A stretch of 55,506 nucleotides of DNA from Paenibacillus sp. VTT E-133291 (GTDB lineage: Bacteria; Bacillota; Bacilli; Paenibacillales; Paenibacillaceae): NCBI RefSeq assembly GCF_002264395.1, contig NZ_NFVA01000045.1, forward strand, positions 1-55,506, written 5' to 3'. Of the stretch, positions 42,974 to 51,327 are shown piece by piece. The position numbers were made by a program, and so were the translations under genes. Every line of letters begins with the position of its first letter. Position 1 is the stretch's first letter. The notes under the pieces were generated by a model. That model was not told the origin of the DNA, did no database searches, and saw only the letters and a list, made by a program, of their open reading frames with translations.

Positions 42974-43990
42974 TCAGTTATATAACTTCACAGATTGCCC
43001 TTGTTGCAAGGACGGCGGGAATCGATAGGTGATTGGAACGGAAGCACCCTTGTCCTCAATACAAGAGAGTATAATCTTAGCGGCTTGCATGCCCATTTCG
43101 TATGCAGGCTGACGAATCGTTGTAATGACTGGATTATAAATTTGCGCGAATTCCGCATCATCTATACCGATGACAGACAATTGTTCCGGAATAGCGATCG
43201 CATTTCGATTCGCATATTTCAAAATCTCTGCTAGCGTGATATCGTTCGTAGCCAATAGCGCTGTCGGAGGGTCCGGCAATGCTAAAAGGCGCTTCAGTCC
43301 TGTAGCTAATTCTTCTTTTGGCACACTACAGATATATTCCTCACGCAGAGGTATGCCGGCTTCTTCCATCGCTTTTTTATAACCACTGATCCGCTCTTTA
43401 CGAGGGGTAATCGCATGTTCACCTAATGGAAGGGATACGAGAGCGATTCGCTCATGTCCTTGCTGAGTCAGCTGCCCCACACCTATCTTGACCGCCATTT
43501 CATTGTCGAGCAGCAAACTCTGTGTGGTGATTCCATCTACCAGACGATCCATAAACACTAGCGGTAAGTCAGACTCGATCAGCCGACTGTAAGCAGACGG
43601 ATCGTTCCCTGTCGGAAAAATAATTAAACCGTCCACCTGTCGGGCGACTAAGGTTTCGACGTACTTACTTTCTTTTTCCGCATTCTCATCGGCATTGCAT
43701 ATGATTACTTGAATCCCGTGTTGCTGCAGCTCGTTCTCGATCGCCCGGATACACTGAATAGACAGCGAATAATCGATATTAGCAACGATGATTCCGACCA
43801 TATGCGTCCGATTCTGTTTCAGACTGCGCGCAAGTCCATTCGGTTGATAATTGAGCTCCTCGATCACAGCCTCAATCCGATTCTTCGTCGCTTCACTCAT
43901 ATATTTAAAACGTTTGTTCAAAAATTGGGAGACTGTACTCTTCGACACTCCCGCTTTTTGAGCCACATCATCAATCGTTAGCTTCTTCAT
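42974..43990 (-). CDS. LacI-family transcriptional regulator
   Basis: The 338-residue regulator has a LacI HTH (MKKLTIDDVAQKAGVSKSTV, then SQFLNKRFKYMSEATKNRIE) and a periplasmic-binding-like ligand domain (VGIIVANIDYSLSIQCIRAI, then ALLATNDITLAEILKYANRN). It is probably the regulator (KdgR-like) of the neighbouring eda/kdgK genes, responding to KDG or KDPG. The ATG is preceded by GGAG. No sequence clearly identical to a KdgR consensus is visible. Confidence 0.9.
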   Translation of the reverse strand: MKKLTIDDVAQKAGVSKSTVSQFLNKRFKYMSEATKNRIEAVIEELNYQPNGLARSLKQNRTHMVGIIVANIDYSLSIQCIRAIENELQQHGIQVIICNADENAEKESKYVETLVARQVDGLIIFPTGNDPSAYSRLIESDLPLVFMDRLVDGITTQSLLLDNEMAVKIGVGQLTQQGHERIALVSLPLGEHAITPRKERISGYKKAMEEAGIPLREEYICSVPKEELATGLKRLLALPDPPTALLATNDITLAEILKYANRNAIAIPEQLSVIGIDDAEFAQIYNPVITTIRQPAYEMGMQAAKIILSCIEDKGASVPITYRFPPSLQQGQSVKLYN

Positions 43991-44063
43991 CTCTTCGGCT
44001 CCACTCTTCTCAAAAGAAAATTACTTTATCAAAAAGTATAGCTTTTATTGGGTGAATTATCTA

Positions 44064-45182
44064 CTAAGGAGTCTGACTCATAAATTCCTGATACAGCTCA
44101 TTTCGTTGCTCTTCTGATAAAAAGGCCCAATCTTCATCTATCCATCCTAGCCCACCCTTCACAATAATATCCGCTTTGCGCAGTACCCCATCCACTTCAT
44201 AATCCATGGTTAATGTTTCTCCCTTAATCTCTTTAAACCCTTTGGTTGTTGCAGTTGATCGAATGCTTAAGGTCTCTAGATCATAAAGCACTGTTTTGTC
44301 TTGGTATGTCTTATCTACCGGGTATTCTAGGTAACTTATTACGAGATATTCATTCTCCTTATCCACAGCGAATAAATACTTGTAGCTTAACAGTGTTTCA
44401 TCAAAGTTCGTAAGATCCGTCGGTACCACAGTTTCTCCAGCCATTGCTTTTTTAACATTAAGCATTGAAATTCTACCATTCTCCGGTTTGTCTGAACCTA
44501 AAGTTCGCGTGGAGGAACTCAGCAGGATATAATCTCCCGCTCCATAGAATCCATTCATATATTGATAAGTACTTGCACTTCCAGCATAAAGAGGAAATGT
44601 ATAAATCCTAGTAGCCGAAGAAGCCGATAGCTCCGTCTGGTCCTTCGAGCTCAGGTAAAGGGTGAACGGTTCTGTAGGATGTGTGTACTTTGGCTTCTTG
44701 TAGTCCACCATCGGGGGGGGCGGCGACCAAAGGATTCCCGCTGTTGTCTCAACGGCATATGCTTTAGTCTTATCTCTGCTCATTGGCAAAGGCATGTAGT
44801 ATTTCTTACCGCTAATCTCAAACTCTGCTGGACTTGTCGGAGGCTCTGACGCTTTGTCATTAGTAACAGGAGTAGAAGAAGGTAGTATCGCTGCGGCTTG
44901 TGACTGCACCGATGAAGATTGAACTGGACCTTGGTTCTTCCATGCGCCTATAGGCAAGTTAAGTGCACCTATCAACAAAATCATAGCCACACTGGTCAGT
45001 AACACACTTTTGTTTATTCGATAACGTCCGCGACTTTTATTTTTTAGCACAGCAGCCTGCTCAATCCGCATCATCAGCTCAGGTGTAAAGCCATCTTCAA
45101 TAAAAGGTCTTTTGCCTGCTTGCGCATACCAATCAGTCTGTCCGATCATCACTGGATTACTATTATCAGCTTTGCCTTTCAT
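44064..45182 (-). CDS. Probable anti-sigma factor (module 3)
   Basis: The 372-residue protein has a ~58-residue cytoplasmic N-terminus, one membrane segment (LLTSVAMILLIGALNLPIG, near 60-78) and a large extracellular domain. It has no zinc motif. The gene starts in an ATGA overlap with the ECF gene. A C8 tract (44713-44720 as G8 on the plus strand) encodes SPPPPM and is prone to slippage. I infer the anti-sigma role from context; the extracellular part is unfamiliar. Confidence 0.8.
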   Translation of the reverse strand: MKGKADNSNPVMIGQTDWYAQAGKRPFIEDGFTPELMMRIEQAAVLKNKSRGRYRINKSVLLTSVAMILLIGALNLPIGAWKNQGPVQSSSVQSQAAAILPSSTPVTNDKASEPPTSPAEFEISGKKYYMPLPMSRDKTKAYAVETTAGILWSPPPPMVDYKKPKYTHPTEPFTLYLSSKDQTELSASSATRIYTFPLYAGSASTYQYMNGFYGAGDYILLSSSTRTLGSDKPENGRISMLNVKKAMAGETVVPTDLTNFDETLLSYKYLFAVDKENEYLVISYLEYPVDKTYQDKTVLYDLETLSIRSTATTKGFKEIKGETLTMDYEVDGVLRKADIIVKGGLGWIDEDWAFLSEEQRNELYQEFMSQTP

Positions 45183-45718
45183 TCTCTCTCCTCCTTCTGA
45201 ATGGCTTGCTTAACCTTCTCCCTCGCTCGCGCGAGTCGAGATTTCACAGTCCCTTGTGGTACATTCAGTAAATCGGACATTTCGCCGATCGATAGTCCAT
45301 ACTGAATATCCAGTACAAGCACCTCTCTATTCTTATCTGGCAGGGTCATAATAATTTCCCAGATTCGGTTCGCATACTGATTGCTGAGCGCTTCTCTTTC
45401 TGCAGACGGAGCATTTACAGTAACAGGTTGATCTCCAAATGGTATGAATCTGCGCCAAAAGCTATTTTTGCTCCAGCTGAAGGCTGTATTTCTAGTAATC
45501 GTGAGCAGCCAGGTCTTCATCGACGATTGTCCCCGGTACTTCCCCACATTTTTATATGCCTTCAAAAATACTTCTTGGCTAATATCATTCGCTTGCTCAC
45601 GGCTTCTAGTTAAGAAAAAAGCATAATTCCACACATCCGATCCATACGCCTCCATCATTTCCCGCAAGGTCATTTCGTACGCATACGCTTCTGCATATGG
45701 CATATCTTCGCTTAGCAT
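45179..45718 (-). CDS. ECF sigma factor (module 3)
   Basis: The 179-residue sigma factor has region 2 (VWNYAFFLTRSREQANDISQ, EVFLKAYKNVGKY, TWLLTITRNTAFSWSK) and region 4 (LPDKNREVLVLDIQYGLSIG, LNVPQGTVKSRLARARE). I chose the ATG at 45718 because GAGGTG lies 9 nt upstream; the longer TTG start at 45754 would place the start next to or within the predicted promoter. It is coupled to the gene at 44064 by ATGA overlap. Confidence 0.9.
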   Translation of the reverse strand: MLSEDMPYAEAYAYEMTLREMMEAYGSDVWNYAFFLTRSREQANDISQEVFLKAYKNVGKYRGQSSMKTWLLTITRNTAFSWSKNSFWRRFIPFGDQPVTVNAPSAEREALSNQYANRIWEIIMTLPDKNREVLVLDIQYGLSIGEMSDLLNVPQGTVKSRLARAREKVKQAIQKEERE

Positions 45719-45744
45719 GTTTCGTCTCACCTCTTGCCTAATAT

Positions 45745-45770
45745 GACTTTCCAAACTTGAAAAAGTTCCC
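45745..45770 (-). promoter_or_regulatory. Probable ECF-type autoregulatory promoter, module 3
   Basis: The minus strand has GGGAAC, a 16-nt spacer and AGTC, then ATATTAG. Its spacer and flanks resemble the module 1 promoter (GAAC-TTTTYCAA-TTGG-GTCATAT). The two sigma factors may share targets. Confidence 0.6.
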
Positions 45771-45830
45771 TATAAAATAAATAATTAGGTCATATATTAC
45801 TTAACCGTATATTCTCTATATCTGTCTATT

Positions 45831-45874
45831 AAAAAGCACCACCGATGAACGTCTAAACGTCATCGGTAGTGCTC
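45831..45874 (-). terminator. Terminator of comEC
   Basis: On the minus strand AGCACTACCGATGA and TCATCGGTGGTGCT pair, followed by TTTTT. It lies about 290 nt past the comEC stop, downstream of the dyad array. Confidence 0.85.
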
Positions 45875-45996
45875 GGATATCTGATAGGGCTGATCTGAAT
45901 CTTGATTGTTGCTCTCTTTGTAAGTTTGTCGCCCGTAATCGGAGGATAATGGTCAACCCTGCTTTTCTCCGGACTCGGATATATCTATAAAAAGCG

Positions 45997-46185
45997 TTCT
46001 ATTGCATTTCGTGCAATAGAAATTGATTTTTCAACGCCATAGAGAGTATCTGTTGAACTTCATGCAATAGATACTCTTAAAATCCACAGAAATAGGCGCT
46101 TTTCCTCATTTTGAGTGTACAAAGTACAACAGAATGAAGATCCCGCTATCTTGGAGTGCGTTCTATTGCACAAAATGCAATGCCT
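45997..46185. repeat. Array of four spaced TGYA-N5-TRCA dyads, copy B
   Basis: Dyads centred at 46009 (TGCATTTCGTGCA), 46060 (TGAACTTCATGCA), 46122 (TGTACAAAGTACA) and 46173 (TGCACAAAATGCA) give steps of 51, 62 and 51. The last dyad overlaps the end of comEC: the codons CAT TTT GTG CAA TAG are part of it. The first two have extended arms (TTCTATTGCA/TGCAATAGAA and GAGTATCT/AGATACTC). Confidence 0.85.
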
Positions 46186-48841
46186 CCACCAACTTATATC
46201 GCACTTCAACCCCCTCTGCCCGCACCCGCATCTGTATTTCCCCCTGCTGATCCGTCCGGAAAATAGATGCTTGGTTATCTTGCAATCGCTCCAACACCTC
46301 AGCTTTCGGATGACCATACAGATTATTAACACCCGCTGAGATCACCGCTGCTGCAGGCTGCCAGAATTTTAACCAAGCTTCGCCAGTGGATGTCTTGCTC
46401 CCATGGTGAGCCACCTTCAACACATCAATGACAGGTCCAGTGCTGATCCCCTTTTGCTTAGCCTGCTCTACAATCTCCTCCTCGGCTTCCAAATCCATAT
46501 CTCCGGTGAATAGAAAGTTCCTACCATTCATCTCTAAGCGAAAAGCTACCGAATCGTGGTTCTGCTCTTCCAGTAGAGGAATGCCATTCTGATAAGGATT
46601 ACCCGACGCTTCTCCACCCCTTCCCTCCGGCCATAAAAAGGACAGCTTCGTCTTATCATCCGGGGAAAGGGTCATTCCTTGATGCACAGCATACAACTGA
46701 ACATCCCTCTCTAGCGCAGTCCGCATCATCCCCATATAAAACTCGCGATCAACTATTGTCCCATTAAAAAGCAATGCCGATACCGGAATCTCTCCCAACA
46801 CGGCTTGAAGTCCTCCGGCATGATCCTGATCTCCATGTGTCAAAATAATGACATCTAAACGGTGGATACCACGTTTTTTCAGCAGAGGAACCAGCACTTT
46901 AGCGCCAACCTCGAACGGACTTCGGCGAACGCGCCACTCTTCTTTTTGACCAAAGTTTAAGGTTCCGCCACCGTCCACTAGAATATGTGCTCCGCTCGAT
47001 GTAGTGATGAGAATGCTGTCGCCTTGTCCAATATCCAGATAACTAATTGTACCTCTGCCTGCTTGACCGTCCGACTGATAACCCCAATACAGCAGCATCC
47101 CCAGCCCAACTGCCAACAGTAGAACAATCGCCCCGCTCCAGCGTCCAACCTTGGAACCATCAATAGCAAACTGTGAATTCCCCACTCTCCCAAACCCACC
47201 GTGACTGTTCACAGGTAAACCAGCCTCCGTTAATGGTCTCGTCTCATCCTCCATATATTGCGGTGCAGAACGAGCTTCCTTTCTTAGCTTGGCAACATAC
47301 AGCAGACCATACAATAAAACATAGTACACCCCGATCCACAGCAGTGAAGGTGAGCCCCAAATCAAAACTCCACCGGCAAATTTATTGATCCATTCCACAG
47401 CGAAAAAAGTAAAGTTATTCAGCAGCTCCGTAACATGCGCCAGTACGTATGCAGCATCTTCCCACAGTCGTCCAAGCAGTAGTGCAAGCGTCCCTAGCGG
47501 CAATACTACAAAGGTAATCAGAGGTACAAAGACCAAATTGGCGACAAAGGATAGTAGCGAAAACTGATTAAAATAATAAATCGTGAGCGGGAAAGAAACT
47601 AATTGGGCCACTAACGTCACAGAGACCGCACCTTTAAGCCAGCGTGGCAGTATGCTCAAAAGAGGATTCATAAGCGGAACGTAAACCATTAAGCCAAGGG
47701 TCACCAGAAAAGACAGCTGGAAGCTGACACTGAGCAGCATATAAGGATTCCAGATCAACATAACCAGTGCCGATGCCGCCAAAATATTCAGTCCATCCTT
47801 CAGCATCCCAACTCGTGCAGCGAGCAGGGCAATCATACTCATCAGCCCCGCACGCACAATGGACGGGCCCGCACCCGACAAGAGGACATATACAGGAACA
47901 AGTATGAAGGTGAGCGTTAGTGCCGTCTCTTTTGGCAGCCGTAAGCGCCTGAACAGAAATAAAAGAACACCTACATACACCGCTACATGCATACCTGAAA
48001 TGGCGAGAATATGCGTTAAACCAAGCTGTGAGAACTGTTTAAAGGTATCCGGATCAAGATCATCCTGCATCCCAATGATTAAGCCCTTCATATACCCAGA
48101 GTGACGTTCTTGAAAAAGTTGATCCAGCTCTGCCCCAAGGGCCATCCGCGCGCTATCATTTAAGCGAAAAACCGTTAACAGACTCCATGAATCTGGCACG
48201 GTTACCCTTACATTTTCCGCCCCCTGCCCCTTCAATAGCCAATGAATCTTCTTCGTATGTAAATAGGCACGATAATTGAAGCCTCCAAAATTACGCGCTA
48301 CTGCCGGCTCTTCCAGCACGCCATTAAGCAGCACCTCATCCCCTCTTCGCCACTTCGCAGCAACAGTAATTTCATCCTCGGCCAGAAGTTTGATCTGCAC
48401 TGCGATTAACTCACCCTCTACCTTTTCATCCTGCTCTTCCACAGGATCAGATGCTTTTTCATCTCCCTCTGCAAGCAGGTTCATATGTGAGAGCTTCATT
48501 GTAAAATCAACCCGATCCCCATCCCGTTCCACAACGGAAATGATCATGCCTCTAGCTTCCACGGGACTCCCATTCAGCTCTGCAATCGTGCTGCCCAGCG
48601 CTTCAGGTATTCCGCTAATATTTCGAGCTTCGTTCCACTTCCAATATCCAGCCGCTAAAGAAATGGATAAACACAACACGGCTATGTATTTCCAGCTTAC
48701 TGTTCCCCACACCCTAAGACTCACCAGTAAAAGTATTAATCCTGCCCACGCCAATAGCAGTCCGCTCCCTGAGCTTAAGCAAGCCGCTGCGCTTCCAGCC
48801 ACCCAACATACTGTAAAGCTTAACAAGGGTCTTTCCTTCAC
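46163..48841 (-). CDS. comEC: DNA-uptake channel protein ComEC/Rec2
   Basis: ComEC forms the inner-membrane channel for transforming single-stranded DNA. The 892-residue protein has an N-terminal OB-like/DUF4131 domain, the competence domain with many membrane helices (LGLTHILAISGMHVAVYVGV), and a metallo-beta-lactamase domain with HGDQDHAGG (near 675) and VLKVAHHGSKTS (near 815). GTG start with AAAGGGGGAT upstream. A terminator-like hairpin separates it from comEB. Its last five codons lie in a dyad repeat. Confidence 0.96.
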   Translation of the reverse strand: MKERPLLSFTVCWVAGSAAACLSSGSGLLLAWAGLILLLVSLRVWGTVSWKYIAVLCLSISLAAGYWKWNEARNISGIPEALGSTIAELNGSPVEARGMIISVVERDGDRVDFTMKLSHMNLLAEGDEKASDPVEEQDEKVEGELIAVQIKLLAEDEITVAAKWRRGDEVLLNGVLEEPAVARNFGGFNYRAYLHTKKIHWLLKGQGAENVRVTVPDSWSLLTVFRLNDSARMALGAELDQLFQERHSGYMKGLIIGMQDDLDPDTFKQFSQLGLTHILAISGMHVAVYVGVLLFLFRRLRLPKETALTLTFILVPVYVLLSGAGPSIVRAGLMSMIALLAARVGMLKDGLNILAASALVMLIWNPYMLLSVSFQLSFLVTLGLMVYVPLMNPLLSILPRWLKGAVSVTLVAQLVSFPLTIYYFNQFSLLSFVANLVFVPLITFVVLPLGTLALLLGRLWEDAAYVLAHVTELLNNFTFFAVEWINKFAGGVLIWGSPSLLWIGVYYVLLYGLLYVAKLRKEARSAPQYMEDETRPLTEAGLPVNSHGGFGRVGNSQFAIDGSKVGRWSGAIVLLLAVGLGMLLYWGYQSDGQAGRGTISYLDIGQGDSILITTSSGAHILVDGGGTLNFGQKEEWRVRRSPFEVGAKVLVPLLKKRGIHRLDVIILTHGDQDHAGGLQAVLGEIPVSALLFNGTIVDREFYMGMMRTALERDVQLYAVHQGMTLSPDDKTKLSFLWPEGRGGEASGNPYQNGIPLLEEQNHDSVAFRLEMNGRNFLFTGDMDLEAEEEIVEQAKQKGISTGPVIDVLKVAHHGSKTSTGEAWLKFWQPAAAVISAGVNNLYGHPKAEVLERLQDNQASIFRTDQQGEIQMRVRAEGVEVRYKLVEALHFVQ

Positions 48842-48871
48842 GTGCCCATCCCCCTTTCACAATACTGGATA

Positions 48872-48920
48872 CAAAAAAAGAACCTCTGCATACGCCATAA
48901 AAGCGCACGAGAGGTTCTTC
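48872..48920 (-). terminator. Terminator between comEB and comEC
   Basis: On the minus strand AAGAACCTCT and AGAGGTTCTT pair around an imperfect GCGC-rich inner stem, then seven T. The comEC ribosome site lies about 10 nt farther on, so this could be an attenuator of comEC. Confidence 0.85.
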
Positions 48921-48958
48921 CTCAAGCCATCTTATTAAATTGGTGTTATACAGATCTG

Positions 48959-49477
48959 CTATTCCGATACTTTGATCATCGTTTCACTTGGCGGCTCATA
49001 GTTCTCCAATTGGCGAAATATGATACCCTTGGCAGCCATCATCGCTTCAACCTTTTCCATATCCTTACGGTAAGGTCGGTAATACACGATTTCCACGATA
49101 CCACTGTTCGCCAGCATATTGGCGCAGGTCCAGCAAGGCTCATCTGTCACATAGACGGTACTGCCTTCCCGATCGATCCGGTCTGTAAATAGCAAAAGAT
49201 TCTGTTCCGCATGAATCGTGCGAATACAGCGCTGTTTCTTCACCATTGTCTCTACGCCATCCACGATTTCCATTTCATATTGCTCCGAGAGCATACAACC
49301 TGCCTCTGAACAATCAGGTACACCCATTGGCGCCCCGTTATACGCTGTTCCTAGCAGCTTCTTGCCTTGTACCAGCACAGCACCTACATGTCGGCGATTA
49401 CAGCGTGAACGAGTGGAGACCATGCAGGCAATGTCCATGAAGTAAGTATCCCAGTCTTTACGATAAGCAGCAGTCAT
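48959..49477 (-). CDS. comEB: ComEB, dCMP/cytidine deaminase-like late competence protein
   Basis: The 172-residue protein has the deaminase zinc motif HAEQNLL and PCWTCANML, typical of dCMP deaminase-like enzymes. The substrate and role in competence are not firmly known; in B. subtilis it is needed for competence protein localisation rather than DNA uptake. I preferred the ATG at 49477 with GGAG 7 nt upstream; the earlier TTG at 49483 has poor spacing. Confidence 0.93.
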   Translation of the reverse strand: MTAAYRKDWDTYFMDIACMVSTRSRCNRRHVGAVLVQGKKLLGTAYNGAPMGVPDCSEAGCMLSEQYEMEIVDGVETMVKKQRCIRTIHAEQNLLLFTDRIDREGSTVYVTDEPCWTCANMLANSGIVEIVYYRPYRKDMEKVEAMMAAKGIIFRQLENYEPPSETMIKVSE

Positions 49478-49591
49478 AATCAATCTCCATATCCTTCTAA
49501 ATAGTTGTTAACTATTGTAACACATCCCCGCAAGTATTCACTAGGACAACGGTTGTAGCACATTCAACAGTACCTTCAATACCCTTATATC

Positions 49592-50230
49592 TTAAAATAT
49601 TACTAAAGGCTTTAGCTTTTCCAGCATTTTGGGCCCGATCCCCTTCACCTTCCCCAAATCTGACAGACTACGAAAAGCCCCTTCACGGTTGCGGTACTCG
49701 ATTATAGTCTGTGCCTTCTTCTCTCCGATGCCCGGGAGATCCATCAGCTCCTTAGCACCCGCAGTGTTCACATTTATTTTACCTTCCTGTGAAGCGACTG
49801 ACGTGGTAACCTCAAGCGCCTCCAAAGCATTCTCTCCAGTAACCGTTGTCCCTTTTTCATCTACTGGAGTTGGAACAGCATGATCTGCTTGTGCAGTATC
49901 CTTCACCTTTTGAGCAGCATCAGACTTATCACTAACTTCAGCCTTTCCGGCACTATCAGTTTTCCCAGAAGCATCAGTCTTCCCAGTGGCTTCGGCTCCC
50001 ACTGTAACTTTCCCAGCACTTTGCTTATCTACCTTCGTCTGCTGGCCTCCCACTTTGCCCTCTGTAGCCGAAGCTTCATCTGGCTCAGCGACTCCAACCG
50101 CTTGTTCCATGCTTCCATTCAAGGTCTCCCATCCGGCAATGCCGGAATCCCCCTTACTCCCAGCAGCCCATAACAGTCCACTACCTAGTAAAGCTACAGC
50201 CACTCCGAGCACTATACTCCCTTTATTCAA
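49592..50230 (-). CDS. comEA: Competence DNA receptor ComEA (helix-hairpin-helix)
   Basis: The 212-residue membrane-anchored protein has an N-terminal membrane segment (IVLGVAVALLGSGLLWAAG) and a C-terminal double helix-hairpin-helix (NVNTAGAKELMDLPGIGEKK, then DLGKVKGIGPKMLEKLKPLV) that binds double-stranded DNA. The region from about 30 to 145 is low-complexity (Lys, Asp, Ala, Thr, Gly). The SLBB domain expected there in B. subtilis ComEA is not recognisable. TTG start with GAGGGGGAG upstream. Confidence 0.92.
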   Translation of the reverse strand: MNKGSIVLGVAVALLGSGLLWAAGSKGDSGIAGWETLNGSMEQAVGVAEPDEASATEGKVGGQQTKVDKQSAGKVTVGAEATGKTDASGKTDSAGKAEVSDKSDAAQKVKDTAQADHAVPTPVDEKGTTVTGENALEALEVTTSVASQEGKINVNTAGAKELMDLPGIGEKKAQTIIEYRNREGAFRSLSDLGKVKGIGPKMLEKLKPLVIF

Positions 50231-50416
50231 AATGCACTCCCCCTCACGAAAATTCGTCCTATACTTTTTTGTGAATCTTCATACATTCCTTTAATTGGAA
50301 TTCCCTTTAATAATTCATACAAAACCTGTCATTTGTCCAAGGCTATCCTGCATACATATAACGAAGAGAATTCATGTCAGTTAGTAAAAAGCAATGCTAG
50401 AAAGGAGGAACCACAG

Positions 50417-51262
50417 GTGAAAGTAGGATTTATCGGAACAGGCAGCATGGGCAGCCTGCTGATCGACGCCTTTCTTTCTTCCGGAGCGCTAGAACCGTGT
50501 GATGTGCTTGCCAGCAACCGCAGTCTGAATAAGCTACTGGAGCTTGAGAAGCGTCACCCCGGCATTTCCATTTGCGGAAGCAATAGGGAGACAGCGTTAG
50601 GAAGTGATATCGTTTTTTTATGCGTAAAGCCGCTTGAATTTAAAACATTAACCAATGAGATCGGCTCATGTCTCCGGAGTGAGCAAATCGTCGTATCCAT
50701 TACAAGTCCAGTTCAATTGCATCATCTGGAATCCGCTTTGCCGTCCAAAATCGCTAAGATTATCCCAAGCATTACGCACTGCGTCAAGAGTGGGACTTCA
50801 CTGTGCATTTTTGGCAGCAGGCTTAATAAAGAAGACAGGCTTGTACTGCTACAGCTATTGTCTTTCATAGGTGTCCCCTTAGAAATCCAAGAGGCACATA
50901 CCCGAATCGCTTCTGATTTCTCCAGCTGTGGACCTGCGTTCTTAAGCTATTTCATTGAGCGCTGGATTGAAGCAGCTGTTGAGGCCACTGGAATTGAAGA
51001 GTCATTAATCAGCCGACTTGCTGGTGAAATGCTGCTGGGTACAGGAAAATTGCTGACAGAAGGTGAGTTTACCCCGCAAGAGCTTCAAGAACGGGTCGCT
51101 GTTCGCGGCGGCATTACCGCAGAAGCGTTAAACCACTTACGTACCAGTCTAGATGGTGTATTTGAACGCCTCATCACGACAACGCATGATAAATATGATG
51201 AGGATGTTATTAAGCTTGATGAACTATTCGGACATGACACTATTAATCAAGGTCCGAAATAA
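50417..51262 (+). CDS. comER: ComER, pyrroline-5-carboxylate reductase-like protein
   Basis: The 281-residue Rossmann protein starts KVGFIGTGSMGSLLIDAFL (NADP-binding) and belongs to the ProC/ComER family. It lies divergently from comEA as in B. subtilis, where it is dispensable for competence and has been linked to sporulation. I chose the GTG at 50417 because AGGAGG lies 8 nt upstream; a longer in-frame start at 50333 has none. Confidence 0.92.
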   Translation: MKVGFIGTGSMGSLLIDAFLSSGALEPCDVLASNRSLNKLLELEKRHPGISICGSNRETALGSDIVFLCVKPLEFKTLTNEIGSCLRSEQIVVSITSPVQLHHLESALPSKIAKIIPSITHCVKSGTSLCIFGSRLNKEDRLVLLQLLSFIGVPLEIQEAHTRIASDFSSCGPAFLSYFIERWIEAAVEATGIEESLISRLAGEMLLGTGKLLTEGEFTPQELQERVAVRGGITAEALNHLRTSLDGVFERLITTTHDKYDEDVIKLDELFGHDTINQGPK

Positions 51263-51274
51263 CGTTAGAACAAC

Positions 51275-51312
51275 AAAGCCCGCAGCACGGATTTCTCCGA
51301 TGCTGCGGGCAG
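51275..51312. terminator. Terminator between comER and leuS
   Basis: GCCCGCAGCACGG and CCGATGCTGCGGGC form a stem. On the minus strand TTTGTTGTT follows, fitting leuS; it may also stop comER. Confidence 0.8.
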
Positions 51313-51327
51313 AATTGCGTTCTTCGC

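Noticed and set aside
50231..50416. ComK-box search upstream of comEA
   Set aside because: Only loose A/T runs are present; the AAAA-N5-TTTT pairs with proper spacing are not seen.
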